Assembly (NCBI RefSeq): GCF_009718825.1
Contig: NZ_WNHB01000006.1
Span: 62,001-126,000 of the forward strand
Reading direction: 5' to 3'
Length of the DNA stretch: 64,000 nt
From: Terrilactibacillus tamarindi
GTDB taxonomy: Bacteria > Bacillota > Bacilli > Bacillales > Sporolactobacillaceae
The notes under the pieces were generated by a model, which was not told where the DNA came from, ran no database searches, and worked only from the letters and a program-made list of their open reading frames with translations. The position numbers were made by a program, and so were the translations under genes. This document shows, piece by piece, positions 9,852-18,868 of this stretch. How positions within the stretch are numbered: the first letter of the stretch is position 1; each line of letters starts with the position of its first letter.

Positions 9852-10045
9852 ATCTGACAACCCCTACTGTTGTAACTTACCGCAAATTTATACCTATTAT
9901 TACTCTTTTCTGATAAAGAATCAACCTTTTTCCACGTTAGATGAACAATTGTTTACTAGAAAGATACACATGTTGTTTGATATCAATAAAGTAGTACTTC
10001 AAACGAAGGGGACTACTACATTAGTGTAGGACCTATTTGGGTCAA

Positions 10046-10096
10046 TAAAAAGACCATCCAATTGTCTTTAAAATATATGACAAAGGATGGCTTTTT
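10046..10096 (-). terminator. Terminator of the glutamine synthetase gene
   Basis: Hairpin with arms GCCATCCTTTGTC and GACAATTGGATGGT (minus strand), followed by a T-rich tract, about 80 bases after the glnA stop. Confidence 0.8.
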
Positions 10097-10176
10097 TATA
10101 AAAACTAATAATTTGTAAGATGACTAAATTATTCAATTCCCTTTTTTGGTCACTTACAACCTTTTTATTGGGATAA

Positions 10177-11511
10177 TTAGAATTTGTATTGATAGTTTTC
10201 AATTTCCCAAGCATGAACAGTGGTACGGTAGTCGTCCCATTCTGCTTTCTTCGCAGCCACATATTCATTAAATACGTGCTCTCCAAGTGTTTTGAGACCA
10301 ATTTCACCAGCTTCTAATTCAGCAATTGCAGCTTCTAATCCACCTGGTAAACTATCAATTCCAAGCTCAGCACGACGGGCATTTGTCATATGGAAGATAT
10401 CCTCGTCAATTGGAGCTGGTGCTTTTAATCCTTTTTCGATACCATCTAAACCTGCAGAAGCAATGACTGCAAAAGTTAAATAAGGGTTAGATGATGGATC
10501 TGGACAACGTAACTCAACACGCGTTGCCATTCCACGTTTTGCAGGAATACGGATTAAAGCTGAACGGTTTGAAGCAGACCAAGCAAGATAGCAAGGAGCT
10601 TCGTATCCTGGAACTAAACGTTTGTAAGAGTTGACGAGAGGATTTGTAACCGCAACAAAACCCTTCATGTTTTCTAAAATTCCAGCAATGAATGAATAAG
10701 CTTCTGTTGAAAGCTGTAATTTATCGGATTCGTTAAAGAATATATTTTGCCCATTTTTAAACAATGACATGTTAACGTGCATACCTGAACCATTGATTCC
10801 GAAAACTGGTTTTGGCATAAAGGTTGCATGCAAACCGAATTGAGAAGCAATCGTTTTTACCACCCATTTATAAGTTGTTGCTAAATCTGCTGCACCTAAA
10901 GCATCTGCATATTTAAAGTTAATTTCATGTTGACCTTCTGCTACTTCATGGTGAAGGGCTTCAATTGTAAGACCCATGGCTTTTAAAGTTTTGAAAATTT
11001 CTATACGGACTTTTTCTCCTAAATCCTTTGGAGCTGGTTCAAAGTATCCGCCTTGATCGCCTAGTTCTGTCGTTGGATAGCCTTTTTCATTTGTTTCGAA
11101 CAAGAAAAATTCCAATTCAGGGCCAACAGAAATGGTATAGCCTTTTTCAGCAGCACGTGCAACGGTTTTCTTAAGTACGTTACGTGTATCTCCTTCAAAC
11201 AAAGTTCCATCTGGGTTTGTAACAGAGCAAAGGAAGCGTGCTTCAGCATAACCTTCTGTTTCAGTCCAAGGCAATACGACAAACGTATTTAGATCCGGTA
11301 ATAAGTAAGAATCTGACTTATTGATGGGTGAAAAACCTTTAATAGATGAACCATCAATCATAATTTCACCTTCTACAGCATCGTCTAACTGTTCTGCTGT
11401 AATTGTGATATTTTTTAAGATTCCTTCAATATCAACAAATTGAAGATGTAATAATTCCACACTTTTTTCTTTAATAATACTCTGAATTTGTTCCAATGTT
11501 ATTTGTGCCAT
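10177..11511 (-). CDS. glnA: Type I glutamine synthetase, GSI-alpha
   Basis: A 444-residue enzyme that makes glutamine from glutamate, ammonium and ATP as a cytoplasmic dodecamer. Signature motifs are MIDGSSIKGF, the metal/glutamate motif GPELEFFLF, HEVAEGQHEINFKYADAL, the ATP-site GINGSGMHVNMSLF, NSYKRLVPGYEAPCYLAWS with the Glu flap, and NRSALIRIPA. There is no adenylylation-type extension, as in GSI-alpha. B. subtilis GlnA has Arg62 in GFVRIEESD as the feedback-sensing residue; here the aligned segment is GFSPINKSD, with Pro62. No glnR gene precedes it, so this may be a second glnA copy. Two TnrA/GlnR-type boxes and a sigma-A promoter lie upstream. Confidence 0.95.
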   Translation of the reverse strand: MAQITLEQIQSIIKEKSVELLHLQFVDIEGILKNITITAEQLDDAVEGEIMIDGSSIKGFSPINKSDSYLLPDLNTFVVLPWTETEGYAEARFLCSVTNPDGTLFEGDTRNVLKKTVARAAEKGYTISVGPELEFFLFETNEKGYPTTELGDQGGYFEPAPKDLGEKVRIEIFKTLKAMGLTIEALHHEVAEGQHEINFKYADALGAADLATTYKWVVKTIASQFGLHATFMPKPVFGINGSGMHVNMSLFKNGQNIFFNESDKLQLSTEAYSFIAGILENMKGFVAVTNPLVNSYKRLVPGYEAPCYLAWSASNRSALIRIPAKRGMATRVELRCPDPSSNPYLTFAVIASAGLDGIEKGLKAPAPIDEDIFHMTNARRAELGIDSLPGGLEAAIAELEAGEIGLKTLGEHVFNEYVAAKKAEWDDYRTTVHAWEIENYQYKF

Positions 11512-11527
11512 GTTAGTTTACCTCACA
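11511..11527. promoter_or_regulatory. TnrA/GlnR-type box overlapping glnA start
   Basis: TGTTAGTTTACCTCACA matches the consensus TGTNA-N7-TNACA exactly. It covers the ribosome binding site and the last base of the start codon, downstream of the promoter, where bound regulator would block expression. The match alone could be chance, but a second exact match lies upstream. Confidence 0.55.
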
Positions 11528-11556
11528 TCCCTAGTCCCATTGTCTTACTTTAGTCC

Positions 11557-11585
11557 ATTATAATGAATATTTAGTTTGAATACAA
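11557..11585 (-). promoter_or_regulatory. Sigma-A promoter of glnA
   Basis: On the minus strand, -35 TTGTAT (11580-11585), 17-base spacer and perfect -10 TATAAT (11557-11562). The transcript would start about 35-40 bases before the start codon. Confidence 0.75.
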
Positions 11586-11683
11586 TGCTTTTTTTGTATT
11601 TTTAAAATATTTTAACCAATAGAAACGTCAAGGCATTCTCGCCCTTCTGTGCTGGTCCTTCTTTTATCTACCATATGCTGTTA

Positions 11684-11700
11684 TGTAACCTTTTTTTACA
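11684..11700. promoter_or_regulatory. Upstream TnrA/GlnR-type box of glnA
   Basis: TGTAACCTTTTTTTACA is an exact, fully symmetric-arm match to TGTNA-N7-TNACA, about 100 bases upstream of the -35 element. Together with the box at 11511 it suggests nitrogen control, possibly by looping. Confidence 0.6.
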
Positions 11701-11762
11701 CTAAAAAATAGGAATATCATCCCAGTTTTATCGTTAAAAAGGTATGTCATGGTTTCCCTCGA

Positions 11763-12434
11763 AGTTCTACACCCATTGTAAATAGTGTCATTGGTTATGC
11801 AAAAGAGGCTGTCTATCCAAGTTATACAGATGGTGATAAACCAGAAACGGCACTCGGAAATTTAATTGTTGATGGACAACTTTTTGAAGCCAATAAAGAA
11901 GGGAAAAATGTTGATTTTGCGATGACCAACAACGGCGGTATCCGTTCAGACTTAATTTCGAATCCGACAACTGACGGGAGAAATGAAATTACATGGGGAA
12001 GTGCCCAGGCCGTTCAACCATTCGGAAACTTCCTTCAAATCGTTGAACTGAAAGGTTCGGATATTTTAGATGTACAGAATCAGCAGTATGACAACGAATC
12101 CTATTACCTTCAAGTGGCTGGTCTGAAATATCAATATGCTCCATCACCTTTTGATTCAACCTTTCATTACAGAGTGACTAGCATGACAACAAACAATGGA
12201 CAGCCATTTGATCTAAATAAAACGTATCGCGTGATTATTAATGATTTCCTTTATGGAGGAGGTGATGGTTTCTCTGCTTTTAAAAAAGGGGACATGGTCG
12301 ATACCTTGAACGGACTCGATACAGACGTCTTTGTCGAATACATTAAGGATCAAAATGCTGAAGGTAAAGTGATCGATCCACAAACCAATAATCGCCGAGA
12401 ACTTGTGGATTCAAAAACCTACTTAGGACAATAG
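11763..12434 (+). pseudogene. 5'-nucleotidase C-terminal domain remnant
   Basis: The open frame resembles the C-terminal substrate domain of secreted 5'-nucleotidases/UshA: TALGNLIVDGQ-like (ETALGNLIVDGQ), MTNNGGIRSDL, NFLQIVELKGSDIL, YRVIINDFLYGGGDGFSAF. Homology extends upstream of the first ATG (11922) to about 11763 without a start, and the N-terminal metallophosphatase domain and signal peptide are absent. It is the 3' end of a larger gene lost by deletion. It keeps its own terminator. Confidence 0.8.
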
Positions 12435-12448
12435 TATTTAAACTCAAA

Positions 12449-12489
12449 TGCCAGTAGCTCTTTATGGATAGAGCTATTGGCATTTTTTA
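12449..12489 (+). terminator. Terminator after 5'-nucleotidase remnant
   Basis: Stem GCCAGTAGCTCT with near-perfect complement AGAGCTATTGGC and then T6. Confidence 0.85.
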
Positions 12490-12722
12490 TACCCATGTTG
12501 GCAAAAACCTCCAGTAATACCCTCATTTCAAATTGGTTATTTATATCGTTTATATTATTTACATGGGGGGTACATAATAACCATAAAGGTCAAAATATCT
12601 ATTTTTAAAGACCTTCGTCTTATTTTTTGAATACTTTATATCAGAAACATATAAAATGCGAACCGATTGGTGGTATGATGGTTCGGTTTCTTATAGAAAT
12701 GACTTAGGAAGGGTGATCCGTC

Positions 12723-13907
12723 CTGGAACGAAAAAAGATTGTAATACTGGGTGCCGGTTATGGCGGTCTTAGGGCATTAAAAGAATTGCAAGAGCAGCAA
12801 CCGAATGCTGATATCATTATGATTAACAAAGACCCGTACCACTGGGAGATGACATCATTGCATGAAGTGGCTGCAGGGACCAATGAACCTGAAAAAATCT
12901 GTTACCCAGTTGACAGCGTTATTGATAGCAAGCAAACAGTATTCATACAAGACACAGTAACCGGTATCGATAGAGATAATAAAAAGGTTATGCTTAAACA
13001 AAAAGACCCTGTTTCGTTTGATTATTTATTAATTGCCCTTGGATTTGAATCCGAATTATTGGGGATTGAAGGAATGAAAGAGTATGGTTTGACGATTTCT
13101 GATATTTCATCCGTCGAGCGTATCCGAACTCAGATAGACCAAATACTAGCAGAATGGAAGAAGAGCCATAAAGAGGAACCCCATACGCTTGTTGTAGGTG
13201 GAGCGGGGTTCACCAGCATAGAGTTTTTGGGTGAATTGACCGAACGGCTGCAATCTGAAATTCAAAACAATCGACTTCCTAAAAATAAAGTCAACGTCAT
13301 TTGTATTGATCCATCCCCGGATGATATGCCGGCATTCGACCACTCTCAGACTCATTATGCCGTCAGCAAGCTGGAACAACGTGGCGTGACATTTGTCACT
13401 GGTCGGATCAAGAAAGTTGAGCCAAATGGTGTGTATTATGAAAACAACGGTAAAATTAAGATGATTGAAACGGACACCTTTATCTGGGGCGGAGGTATTC
13501 GCGGAAGTTCGGTGATCAAAAATTCTGGCTTTAAAGAAAAGCATAGTAGAGTTCTTGTGCAACCGGATCTGACAGTAGAAGGTGAACCGAATATCCTCAT
13601 CATTGGTGATTGTTCAGCTGTGCCTGACCCAAACGGTGGTATCTATCCCGCAACTGCACAAATTGCCTTGCAGCAGGGTGATTGCGCCGCCTACAATTTG
13701 AAAGCTTTACTTGACGGTCGTCCTCTTAAGAAGTTTGTATATCAATACAGAGGAACGGTTTGTTCATTAGGACCTAAAGATGCTATTGCCACCGTAATGG
13801 GCAAAAACCTGAAGGGTTTTCCAGCTTCTTTAATGAAAAAAATCGTCGATTATCGATCAATTTGGAAAATCGGTGGAGTTCGAGCACTGTTGAGACTTTG
13901 GAGATAA
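12723..13907 (+). CDS. Type II NADH dehydrogenase-like FAD oxidoreductase
   Basis: A 394-residue flavoprotein of the Ndh/YumB/YutJ type, a peripheral membrane enzyme passing electrons from NAD(P)H to quinone. The FAD motif KIVILGAGYGGLRAL lies before the first ATG (12786) and must be translated. An in-frame TGA at 12714-12716 bounds it, leaving CTG at 12723 as the only reasonable initiator, 9-10 bases after AGGAAGGG. The second nucleotide motif is TLVVGGAGFTSIEFLGEL (about residues 168-185), and GDCSAVPDPNGGIYPATAQIA is the conserved FAD-binding C-terminal motif. The C-terminal membrane-binding helix is short. It stands alone with its own terminator. Confidence 0.88.
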   Translation: MERKKIVILGAGYGGLRALKELQEQQPNADIIMINKDPYHWEMTSLHEVAAGTNEPEKICYPVDSVIDSKQTVFIQDTVTGIDRDNKKVMLKQKDPVSFDYLLIALGFESELLGIEGMKEYGLTISDISSVERIRTQIDQILAEWKKSHKEEPHTLVVGGAGFTSIEFLGELTERLQSEIQNNRLPKNKVNVICIDPSPDDMPAFDHSQTHYAVSKLEQRGVTFVTGRIKKVEPNGVYYENNGKIKMIETDTFIWGGGIRGSSVIKNSGFKEKHSRVLVQPDLTVEGEPNILIIGDCSAVPDPNGGIYPATAQIALQQGDCAAYNLKALLDGRPLKKFVYQYRGTVCSLGPKDAIATVMGKNLKGFPASLMKKIVDYRSIWKIGGVRALLRLWR

Positions 13908-13975
13908 TTAACTAGAAACGCTTTATTATCAAAAATCTTCGCCAATAACAATTAAATATCCTCTCTTAAAACAGA

Positions 13976-14012
13976 GTCCGAAAACCTATCACAAGGTTTT
14001 CGGGCTTTTTTC
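13976..14012 (+). terminator. Terminator of NADH dehydrogenase-like gene
   Basis: Stem CCGAAAACCT/AAGGTTTTCGG with loop ATCAC, followed by GCT6. Confidence 0.9.
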
Positions 14013-14079
14013 AAAGCTCATTGAATGTGCAAGTTGAGGTTTATTTGAAGATAACGTAAACCTCAATCAGTGGAAGTTT

Positions 14080-14610
14080 TTATTCCGTTACTAACAATGA
14101 ATATAGACTGAGATCAATTAAACGGCCTTTTGATTTTTCGACCTTTTTTGGTGTTCCTTCGTAGGTGAAATTTAATTTTTTAAGAACCTTAATTGAGTTC
14201 GTATTTTCTGGTTCGACTTTCGCTTCTATTCGACTAAGTTTTAATTCGTTAAAAGCATAATTTATTAAGCACGTAATAGCTTCTGGAGCATATCCTTTGC
14301 CCCAATAATCTTTATCAATTTCATAACCTATTTCAGTGTTGGTATTTTCAAAATCTAAAATGTTATAACCACAAGAGCCAACAATTTTGTTTGATTTTAA
14401 TTCAATGATGGAGTAACGAATGGCTTTGTTTTTCTTAGAAAGTTTATCAAGTAATGAAATCATTTCTTTTGCTTGCGTTTCTTCCGTGAATTTGTCGATG
14501 TTCATGTATTTGGTTACCTCTGGATCCGACCAAATTTTAAACAAACTACCTGAGTCCGATGGTTTCATTTTTCTTAATAGCAACCTTTTGGTACGTAATT
14601 CTGTAATCAA
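14080..14610 (-). CDS. RimJ/RimL-type GNAT acetyltransferase
   Basis: About 176 residues. The N-terminus TELRTKRLLLRKMKPSD and the acetyl-CoA loop EIDKDYWGKGYAPEA (R/Q-x-x-G-x-G/A variant) identify a GNAT N-acetyltransferase of the ribosomal-protein-alanine class. Substrate is unknown. GGAGG is embedded in an upstream in-frame ATG and lies 7-8 bases before TTG at 14608-14610, so I take the TTG start; the ATG at 14625 has no ribosome site. Confidence 0.85.
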   Translation of the reverse strand: MITELRTKRLLLRKMKPSDSGSLFKIWSDPEVTKYMNIDKFTEETQAKEMISLLDKLSKKNKAIRYSIIELKSNKIVGSCGYNILDFENTNTEIGYEIDKDYWGKGYAPEAITCLINYAFNELKLSRIEAKVEPENTNSIKVLKKLNFTYEGTPKKVEKSKGRLIDLSLYSLLVTE

Positions 14611-14722
14611 TATATTTACCTCCATTATATTTGTATTTTGGGGTCAAGATATTGATATCTGCGCATCGTTCATTCCCTTCATAATTTAGAGATAGTAGTA
14701 TTATACAAATTTTCCCTTATAT

Positions 14723-15868
14723 TTAAAAATATAAATCAAATTTTGTTAATGCCGCCTGAAAATGTTTTACAGTATTTTTTATAGTAAAAATCACCTTTTC
14801 ATCTCCAACTAGAGGCCTGCCAAATCGGAAAAGTCCTTCTTGTTCTTCATGAACTACGTTTGGTAAGTTTGCTTTATCCGGTAAAAACACCTGACCAATC
14901 GGATAAGGTATATGAAAAGAAAAATGGTAATCCTTTAATTCCTCATGTTGAATTGAAACATAAAACAATGAATAATAATCCTTTACAACTTTAACCATGC
15001 AACTATCACATTTTTGGATTTCTTTTTTATGCCAAGCGTAAAAATCCCATTTTGAAACGTACTCAAATTCCCTTTCTATCCCCCATAAGCTAAAATGTAC
15101 ATCGCAAAACTGAATGTATGTCGTTTTATCTGCGTTTCTAGGTTTATAAAAGGATAGTGTTGAAAATGAAGATTGAATCAATCTTTTAATCGCCTCATTT
15201 TTCATTTGATAAAAGTTCGCTTTATTTTCATCATATTCTTTCTTCTTAGTTCTTGCACTAAGCGATTTTAATTGGGATTCTTTTGCCCATCTACTTACCC
15301 ACATTGTCCAATAAGCTAATTCCATGGTAACACCGAGCTTACTGTCAACCTTATACCACTCCACCAATATCTTTTTCCATTCTTTTTCATAAAATTGTTT
15401 TTGAATGTTTACATTTCTTTTTCTCGTGGTCTTTGCTTTATTTATGGCTTGCTTTCTCTTTTTGTTGACTTCATTTTTATGTTCCTCTCTCCACTTTTCC
15501 AATTGTTTTTTAGAAATATGATAAATTTGGAAACTATCATATTTTGGATATTCGATAGTCTTTCCATATTTACGAAACGAATTATAGCCAGCAACTTTTA
15601 ATTTTTCATCCTTTGTCCATCTTAACCGTTCTGTTTTTGTAATTCCCAATATATTCTCTACGTCATATGGTGATAAGGAAAATTCAAATGAGTATTTTTT
15701 GTAAATATCCCTGATCCTCACTTCATTTGAACCCATTTCATTGAATAGTTTCTGTATTAATTCATCCTTTTTTCGTTTTCTTATCTCTTTTTCATCCAAA
15801 TTCAGTAGTTGACCGAGATCGCTCTTTTTTAGTTTAATAAAATCAGATTCAATGGGTAATGTAGGCAC
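14723..15868 (-). CDS. Uncharacterised basic protein with CxxH/CxxC pair
   Basis: About 381 residues and not recognised. The first 150 residues are lysine-rich and helical with several LGI-like repeats (LGQLLNLDEKEIRKRKK, ENILGITKTERLRW) that could be small helix-turn-helix units. The middle part is very basic (NKKRKQAINKAKTTRKRN). The C-terminal half contains CDVHFSLWG and CDSCMVKVVKDYY, a possible CxxH plus CxxC zinc site. The GTG at 15866-15868 has AAGGGG 8 bases upstream and is preferred over a GTG three codons earlier. It may bind nucleic acid, but that is speculation. No operon partner. Confidence 0.7.
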   Translation of the reverse strand: MPTLPIESDFIKLKKSDLGQLLNLDEKEIRKRKKDELIQKLFNEMGSNEVRIRDIYKKYSFEFSLSPYDVENILGITKTERLRWTKDEKLKVAGYNSFRKYGKTIEYPKYDSFQIYHISKKQLEKWREEHKNEVNKKRKQAINKAKTTRKRNVNIQKQFYEKEWKKILVEWYKVDSKLGVTMELAYWTMWVSRWAKESQLKSLSARTKKKEYDENKANFYQMKNEAIKRLIQSSFSTLSFYKPRNADKTTYIQFCDVHFSLWGIEREFEYVSKWDFYAWHKKEIQKCDSCMVKVVKDYYSLFYVSIQHEELKDYHFSFHIPYPIGQVFLPDKANLPNVVHEEQEGLFRFGRPLVGDEKVIFTIKNTVKHFQAALTKFDLYF

Positions 15869-16403
15869 GGTAAACACCCCTTAAACTTCATCATGTCTTT
15901 TTTATAAGTCAATTTTTAATTTCATCACTATTGCTTAACACCTATTAGGCATTGCCTTCCCAATTGTTTATCGGGAGCTGACCCTTTCTTCATAGACATG
16001 CCAATAAATCTCTTTTTCTTTTTGCTTCTCCAAAAAATTTAAACACAAATTGAGGATCAGCCAACGGTTTTGTTATAAGTTCGGATCTGTTTTTTATTAG
16101 GGACAAACGCTATTTATTGGCCCCTTTTTTACTAGCAAGAATTTTATCTTCCCAACAAGAACGTTTGTTCCCATTTTATCATAAGAAGAAAAGTTTGTCT
16201 ATCGTAACTGACGATCATCTCCCACCTACTCATCGGGCTTTGAGATGGGAGTCCTTTGTCTGGAAAAGATAATTCAACTTATTGTGCTAGGATCAAAAAA
16301 GTGTAATAAGGTTAATGTTTTTTTACAAGTCACCTTGAATCTAAATACATTTTCGTAACAAGTGCATAGGATAATTTTATAATCTGTGAAGGGATTGGGG
16401 AAT
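15869..16403. other. Intergenic region with IS200/IS605-like hairpin
   Basis: About 530 bases without a supported gene. At 16213-16255 the sequence CTCCCACCT...AGATGGGAG forms a hairpin resembling the one at 27923-27970, which lies at a likely IS200/IS605 right end; this could be another worn copy. A T-rich stretch near 16130 has no clear stem. Confidence 0.35.
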
Positions 16404-16991
16404 ATGTACTATGAGCCTTATATCTATCCATATCCATATGCTAATAATGTAAATGCACCAATGCATAGCTTTGAAAGAGAGTCTGTTTACAGGACTTTTC
16501 CTAATGAGATACAACAGTCAAACAAAGATTATCATCGTTATTTAAACAACAATGGGAATTTCTACTTAAAAGATTTTGGAGCGGAACCGTTTGTTATTAA
16601 TATCAATGAAGCAGCAAAGCAAAATAATACGTTTCGAACTGCTTTATGGACAGGAACACACTTTCAAGTTACTTTAATGAGTCTAGGAGTTGGCGAAGAT
16701 ATCGGATTGGAAATGCATCCTGACGTTGATCAATTTTTACGCATTGAGCAAGGTCAAGGGATTGTTCAAATGGGTAAGAATAAAAATAATTTAAACTTTA
16801 GAAGAAATGTCTATGATGATTCTGCAATAGTCATACCTGCAGGAACGTGGCATAATCTAACCAATACAGGGAATACTCTTCTAAAACTTTACTCCATTTA
16901 TGCTCCTCCGAATCACCCATTTGGAACCGTTCATCCTACAAAAGCAGATGCAATAGCAGCAGAAGAAAGCCACAATTATGGCAGATTTTAA
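16404..16991 (+). CDS. Cupin-domain protein
   Basis: About 195 residues with a single cupin barrel: LEMHPDVDQFLRIEQGQGIVQMG is the first motif (H..D..E-like metal ligands, described at residues about 111-133), and VIPAGTWHNLTNTG the second. The N-terminal 40 residues are tyrosine- and proline-rich (MYYEPYIYPYPYANN), a composition seen in some spore-coat proteins, so a sporulation role is possible. ATG at 16404 follows a GGGATTGGGG ribosome site and is chosen over an in-frame GTG six codons upstream. Similar to Bacillus YrkC-type cupins; the substrate is unknown. Confidence 0.8.
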   Translation: MYYEPYIYPYPYANNVNAPMHSFERESVYRTFPNEIQQSNKDYHRYLNNNGNFYLKDFGAEPFVININEAAKQNNTFRTALWTGTHFQVTLMSLGVGEDIGLEMHPDVDQFLRIEQGQGIVQMGKNKNNLNFRRNVYDDSAIVIPAGTWHNLTNTGNTLLKLYSIYAPPNHPFGTVHPTKADAIAAEESHNYGRF

Positions 16992-17288
16992 AGATTGGAA
17001 GTTATATTCAAGGATACATTTTTAGGGGTCTCTCTTTATAGCGGTCATTGACTGTTCGATTCGTTCTTTCATTTTCTTATGCTTGAAAGTGGAAAGTTAG
17101 AGGCACTAATCTGCTAGTTTATACTTTTCTCTATTGTGAGTCTCAATTAAAGTTCCATAGTAGCCTCTCTTGCCTCGCTTGGCAGGGGGGGGTTCTAATT
17201 TTAAATTATACTTGGTTCACTTCTATAAGTCGTTAAATGGCAAACCACTTGTTATAATATGATTAAAACTATTTATGGGAGTGATCGA

Positions 17289-17696
17289 ATGCCAATTAAC
17301 ATAGAGAAATTGATCACTGATTTTTTAATCGAAAAATTAACCCCCTCCTTTATCATCCTTTTTGGATCTTATGCAAGAAATACCATGCATGATCAAAGTG
17401 ATATTGATATCGCGTTTTACAGGAAAGATAGCACCATAACAAAATACGACACGTTTATGCTCGCTCAGGAGCTCGCATCTCTTCTAAAAAAAGAAGTCGA
17501 TTTAGTTAATATTACAGAAGCCTCTACGGTCTTCCAAGCACAGATTTATACGACAGGAAAAATTATTTATTGTAACGATGAAATATTAAGAATGAAGGAA
17601 CAAATGAAAACGTTGAGCATGTATGTAAAGCTCAATGAAGAAAGAAGAGACATTCTTAAAAAAGTAGACGAAAGCGGGACTATCTATGAAAAATGA
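17289..17696 (+). CDS. mntA: MntA-type nucleotidyltransferase antitoxin
   Basis: About 135 residues of the minimal nucleotidyltransferase (MNT) family. The catalytic motif GS-x10-DxD is present: GSYARNTMHDQSDID. In studied MntA/HepT pairs this enzyme attaches AMP units to a tyrosine of the HEPN toxin and silences it. The ATG at 17289 has GGGAG 7 bases upstream; an earlier in-frame ATG has none. The stop overlaps the HepT start by 11 bases, as expected for a coupled antitoxin-toxin operon. Confidence 0.88.
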   Translation: MPINIEKLITDFLIEKLTPSFIILFGSYARNTMHDQSDIDIAFYRKDSTITKYDTFMLAQELASLLKKEVDLVNITEASTVFQAQIYTTGKIIYCNDEILRMKEQMKTLSMYVKLNEERRDILKKVDESGTIYEK

Positions 17697-18090
17697 TGTC
17701 ATTTTAAACAAAATCAGTGTGATAGAACGCTGTAGGAAACGAATTTTGGAAGTGTATGATCAGAGCCCACAAAATCTTCTCGATTATACCAAACAAGACT
17801 CTATTGTTTTAAATATCCAACGTGCCTGTGAAGCCTGTATAGATTTGGCTATGCATGTTGTTTCAGAAGAACGCCTCGGATTACCTCAAACGAGTCGGGA
17901 AGCATTTGATATGTTGGCATCCCAATCTATTATTACAAAGGAAACCGCCTATCTCATGAAAGCTATGGTTGGATTTCGTAATATTGCTGTTCATGATTAT
18001 CAAACCATCAATCACGAGATATTGCAGCAAATTTTAGAGAAACATTTAGATGACTTTACTATTTACACAAAGCAGATTCTACAGCATTAA
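17686..18090 (+). CDS. hepT: HepT-type HEPN ribonuclease toxin
   Basis: A 134-residue all-helical HEPN protein. The active-site and modification motif RX4HXY is intact: RNIAVHDY at about residues 104-111, where Arg and His form the RNase site of the dimer and Tyr is the AMPylation target. It cleaves RNA when not modified by MntA. The gene overlaps the antitoxin gene and is followed by no partner. Both key motifs in the pair are intact, so the module is probably functional. Confidence 0.88.
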   Translation: MKNDVILNKISVIERCRKRILEVYDQSPQNLLDYTKQDSIVLNIQRACEACIDLAMHVVSEERLGLPQTSREAFDMLASQSIITKETAYLMKAMVGFRNIAVHDYQTINHEILQQILEKHLDDFTIYTKQILQH

Positions 18091-18186
18091 TAGGCATTCT
18101 TTTAATAATAGTCACATTGTAGAAAAGTTATCTTCATATACTTCTCATTAAAATAGATGGGGAGTATTGATGACTATCGTTATTTC

Positions 18187-18222
18187 TTCGACAAAGTCCG
18201 GGTGGTGGCCCTAGGTTGCGCC
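18187..18222 (+). repeat. Degenerate copy of second repeat family
   Basis: TTCGACAAAGTCCGGGTGGTG resembles, in part, the complement of the repeat at 20777-20806; the rest has drifted. Listed with low confidence. Confidence 0.35.
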
Positions 18223-18270
18223 CTTGGGATTAAGAATTGTTTTAAAAAATGGAATTCGTTAATAATCCTT

Positions 18271-18300
18271 TAAAAAAAGGATCCTCTTAAGAAGGGTCCC
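18271..18300 (-). terminator. Terminator of GNAT gene
   Basis: Minus-strand stem GGGACCCTTCTT/AAGAGGATCC followed by T7. Confidence 0.75.
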
Positions 18301-18319
18301 GTTTGTTGATGAATAAAAT

Positions 18320-18868
18320 TCATTTACATGAATCTTGTTTAGTAAATTCGACTTTTAAAAGACCATATACTTCAACGTCCTCATAATTATTTAATAGAAG
18401 TTTATTTTGTCTAAGTGTTCCCTCTTTCTGTAAACCAGCTTTCTCCAAAACCATTATTGAAGCTTTGTTTCTAGAAATAGCAGCTGCCCAAATTTTATTT
18501 AAATTAAGTTCGTTAAATCCAAAACTTATTATTTGCTTTACAGCTTCTGTTGCAAAACCATTTCCCCAATAATCTCTGCCTATCCAGTAACCAAGTTCAC
18601 CTTTATTATTGTTATGATCAACTCTAATGTTTATTGTACCTATTATTTCTTTTGTATTCTTATATACTATTGCTAATGGGTACTCAACGCCTTTTTTAAT
18701 TAGTTCAGGGTGAGTATCAATCCAATCTTCTGCATATTTTAATAGATAAGGATGAGGAAGGCCAAGAATATTTGCTACCTCTTTATTATTTGCTAATTCC
18801 TGAATTCTAGATGAGTCTAACTTTTTGAAAGGTTGTAAATATAATCGTTCTGTTTCTAATTTCACCAA
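18320..18868 (-). CDS. RimJ/RimL-type GNAT acetyltransferase
   Basis: A 182-residue GNAT protein: LETERLYLQPFKKLD at the N-terminus, GELGYWIGRDYWGNGFATEA as the acetyl-CoA motif (about residues 90-109), and NKASIMVLEKAGLQKEGTLR near the C-terminus. It probably acetylates an amino group of a protein or small molecule; the substrate is unknown. AGGAGG lies 9 bases before the TTG used as start; a GTG directly after is an alternative. It is a paralogue, not a duplicate, of the gene at 14080. Confidence 0.85.
   Translation of the reverse strand: MVKLETERLYLQPFKKLDSSRIQELANNKEVANILGLPHPYLLKYAEDWIDTHPELIKKGVEYPLAIVYKNTKEIIGTINIRVDHNNNKGELGYWIGRDYWGNGFATEAVKQIISFGFNELNLNKIWAAAISRNKASIMVLEKAGLQKEGTLRQNKLLLNNYEDVEVYGLLKVEFTKQDSCK

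Noticed and set aside
9861..10048. Lysine riboswitch (L box) before aspartokinase
   Set aside because: The 190-base leader is too short and lacks L-box conserved blocks; only a weak stem is seen.
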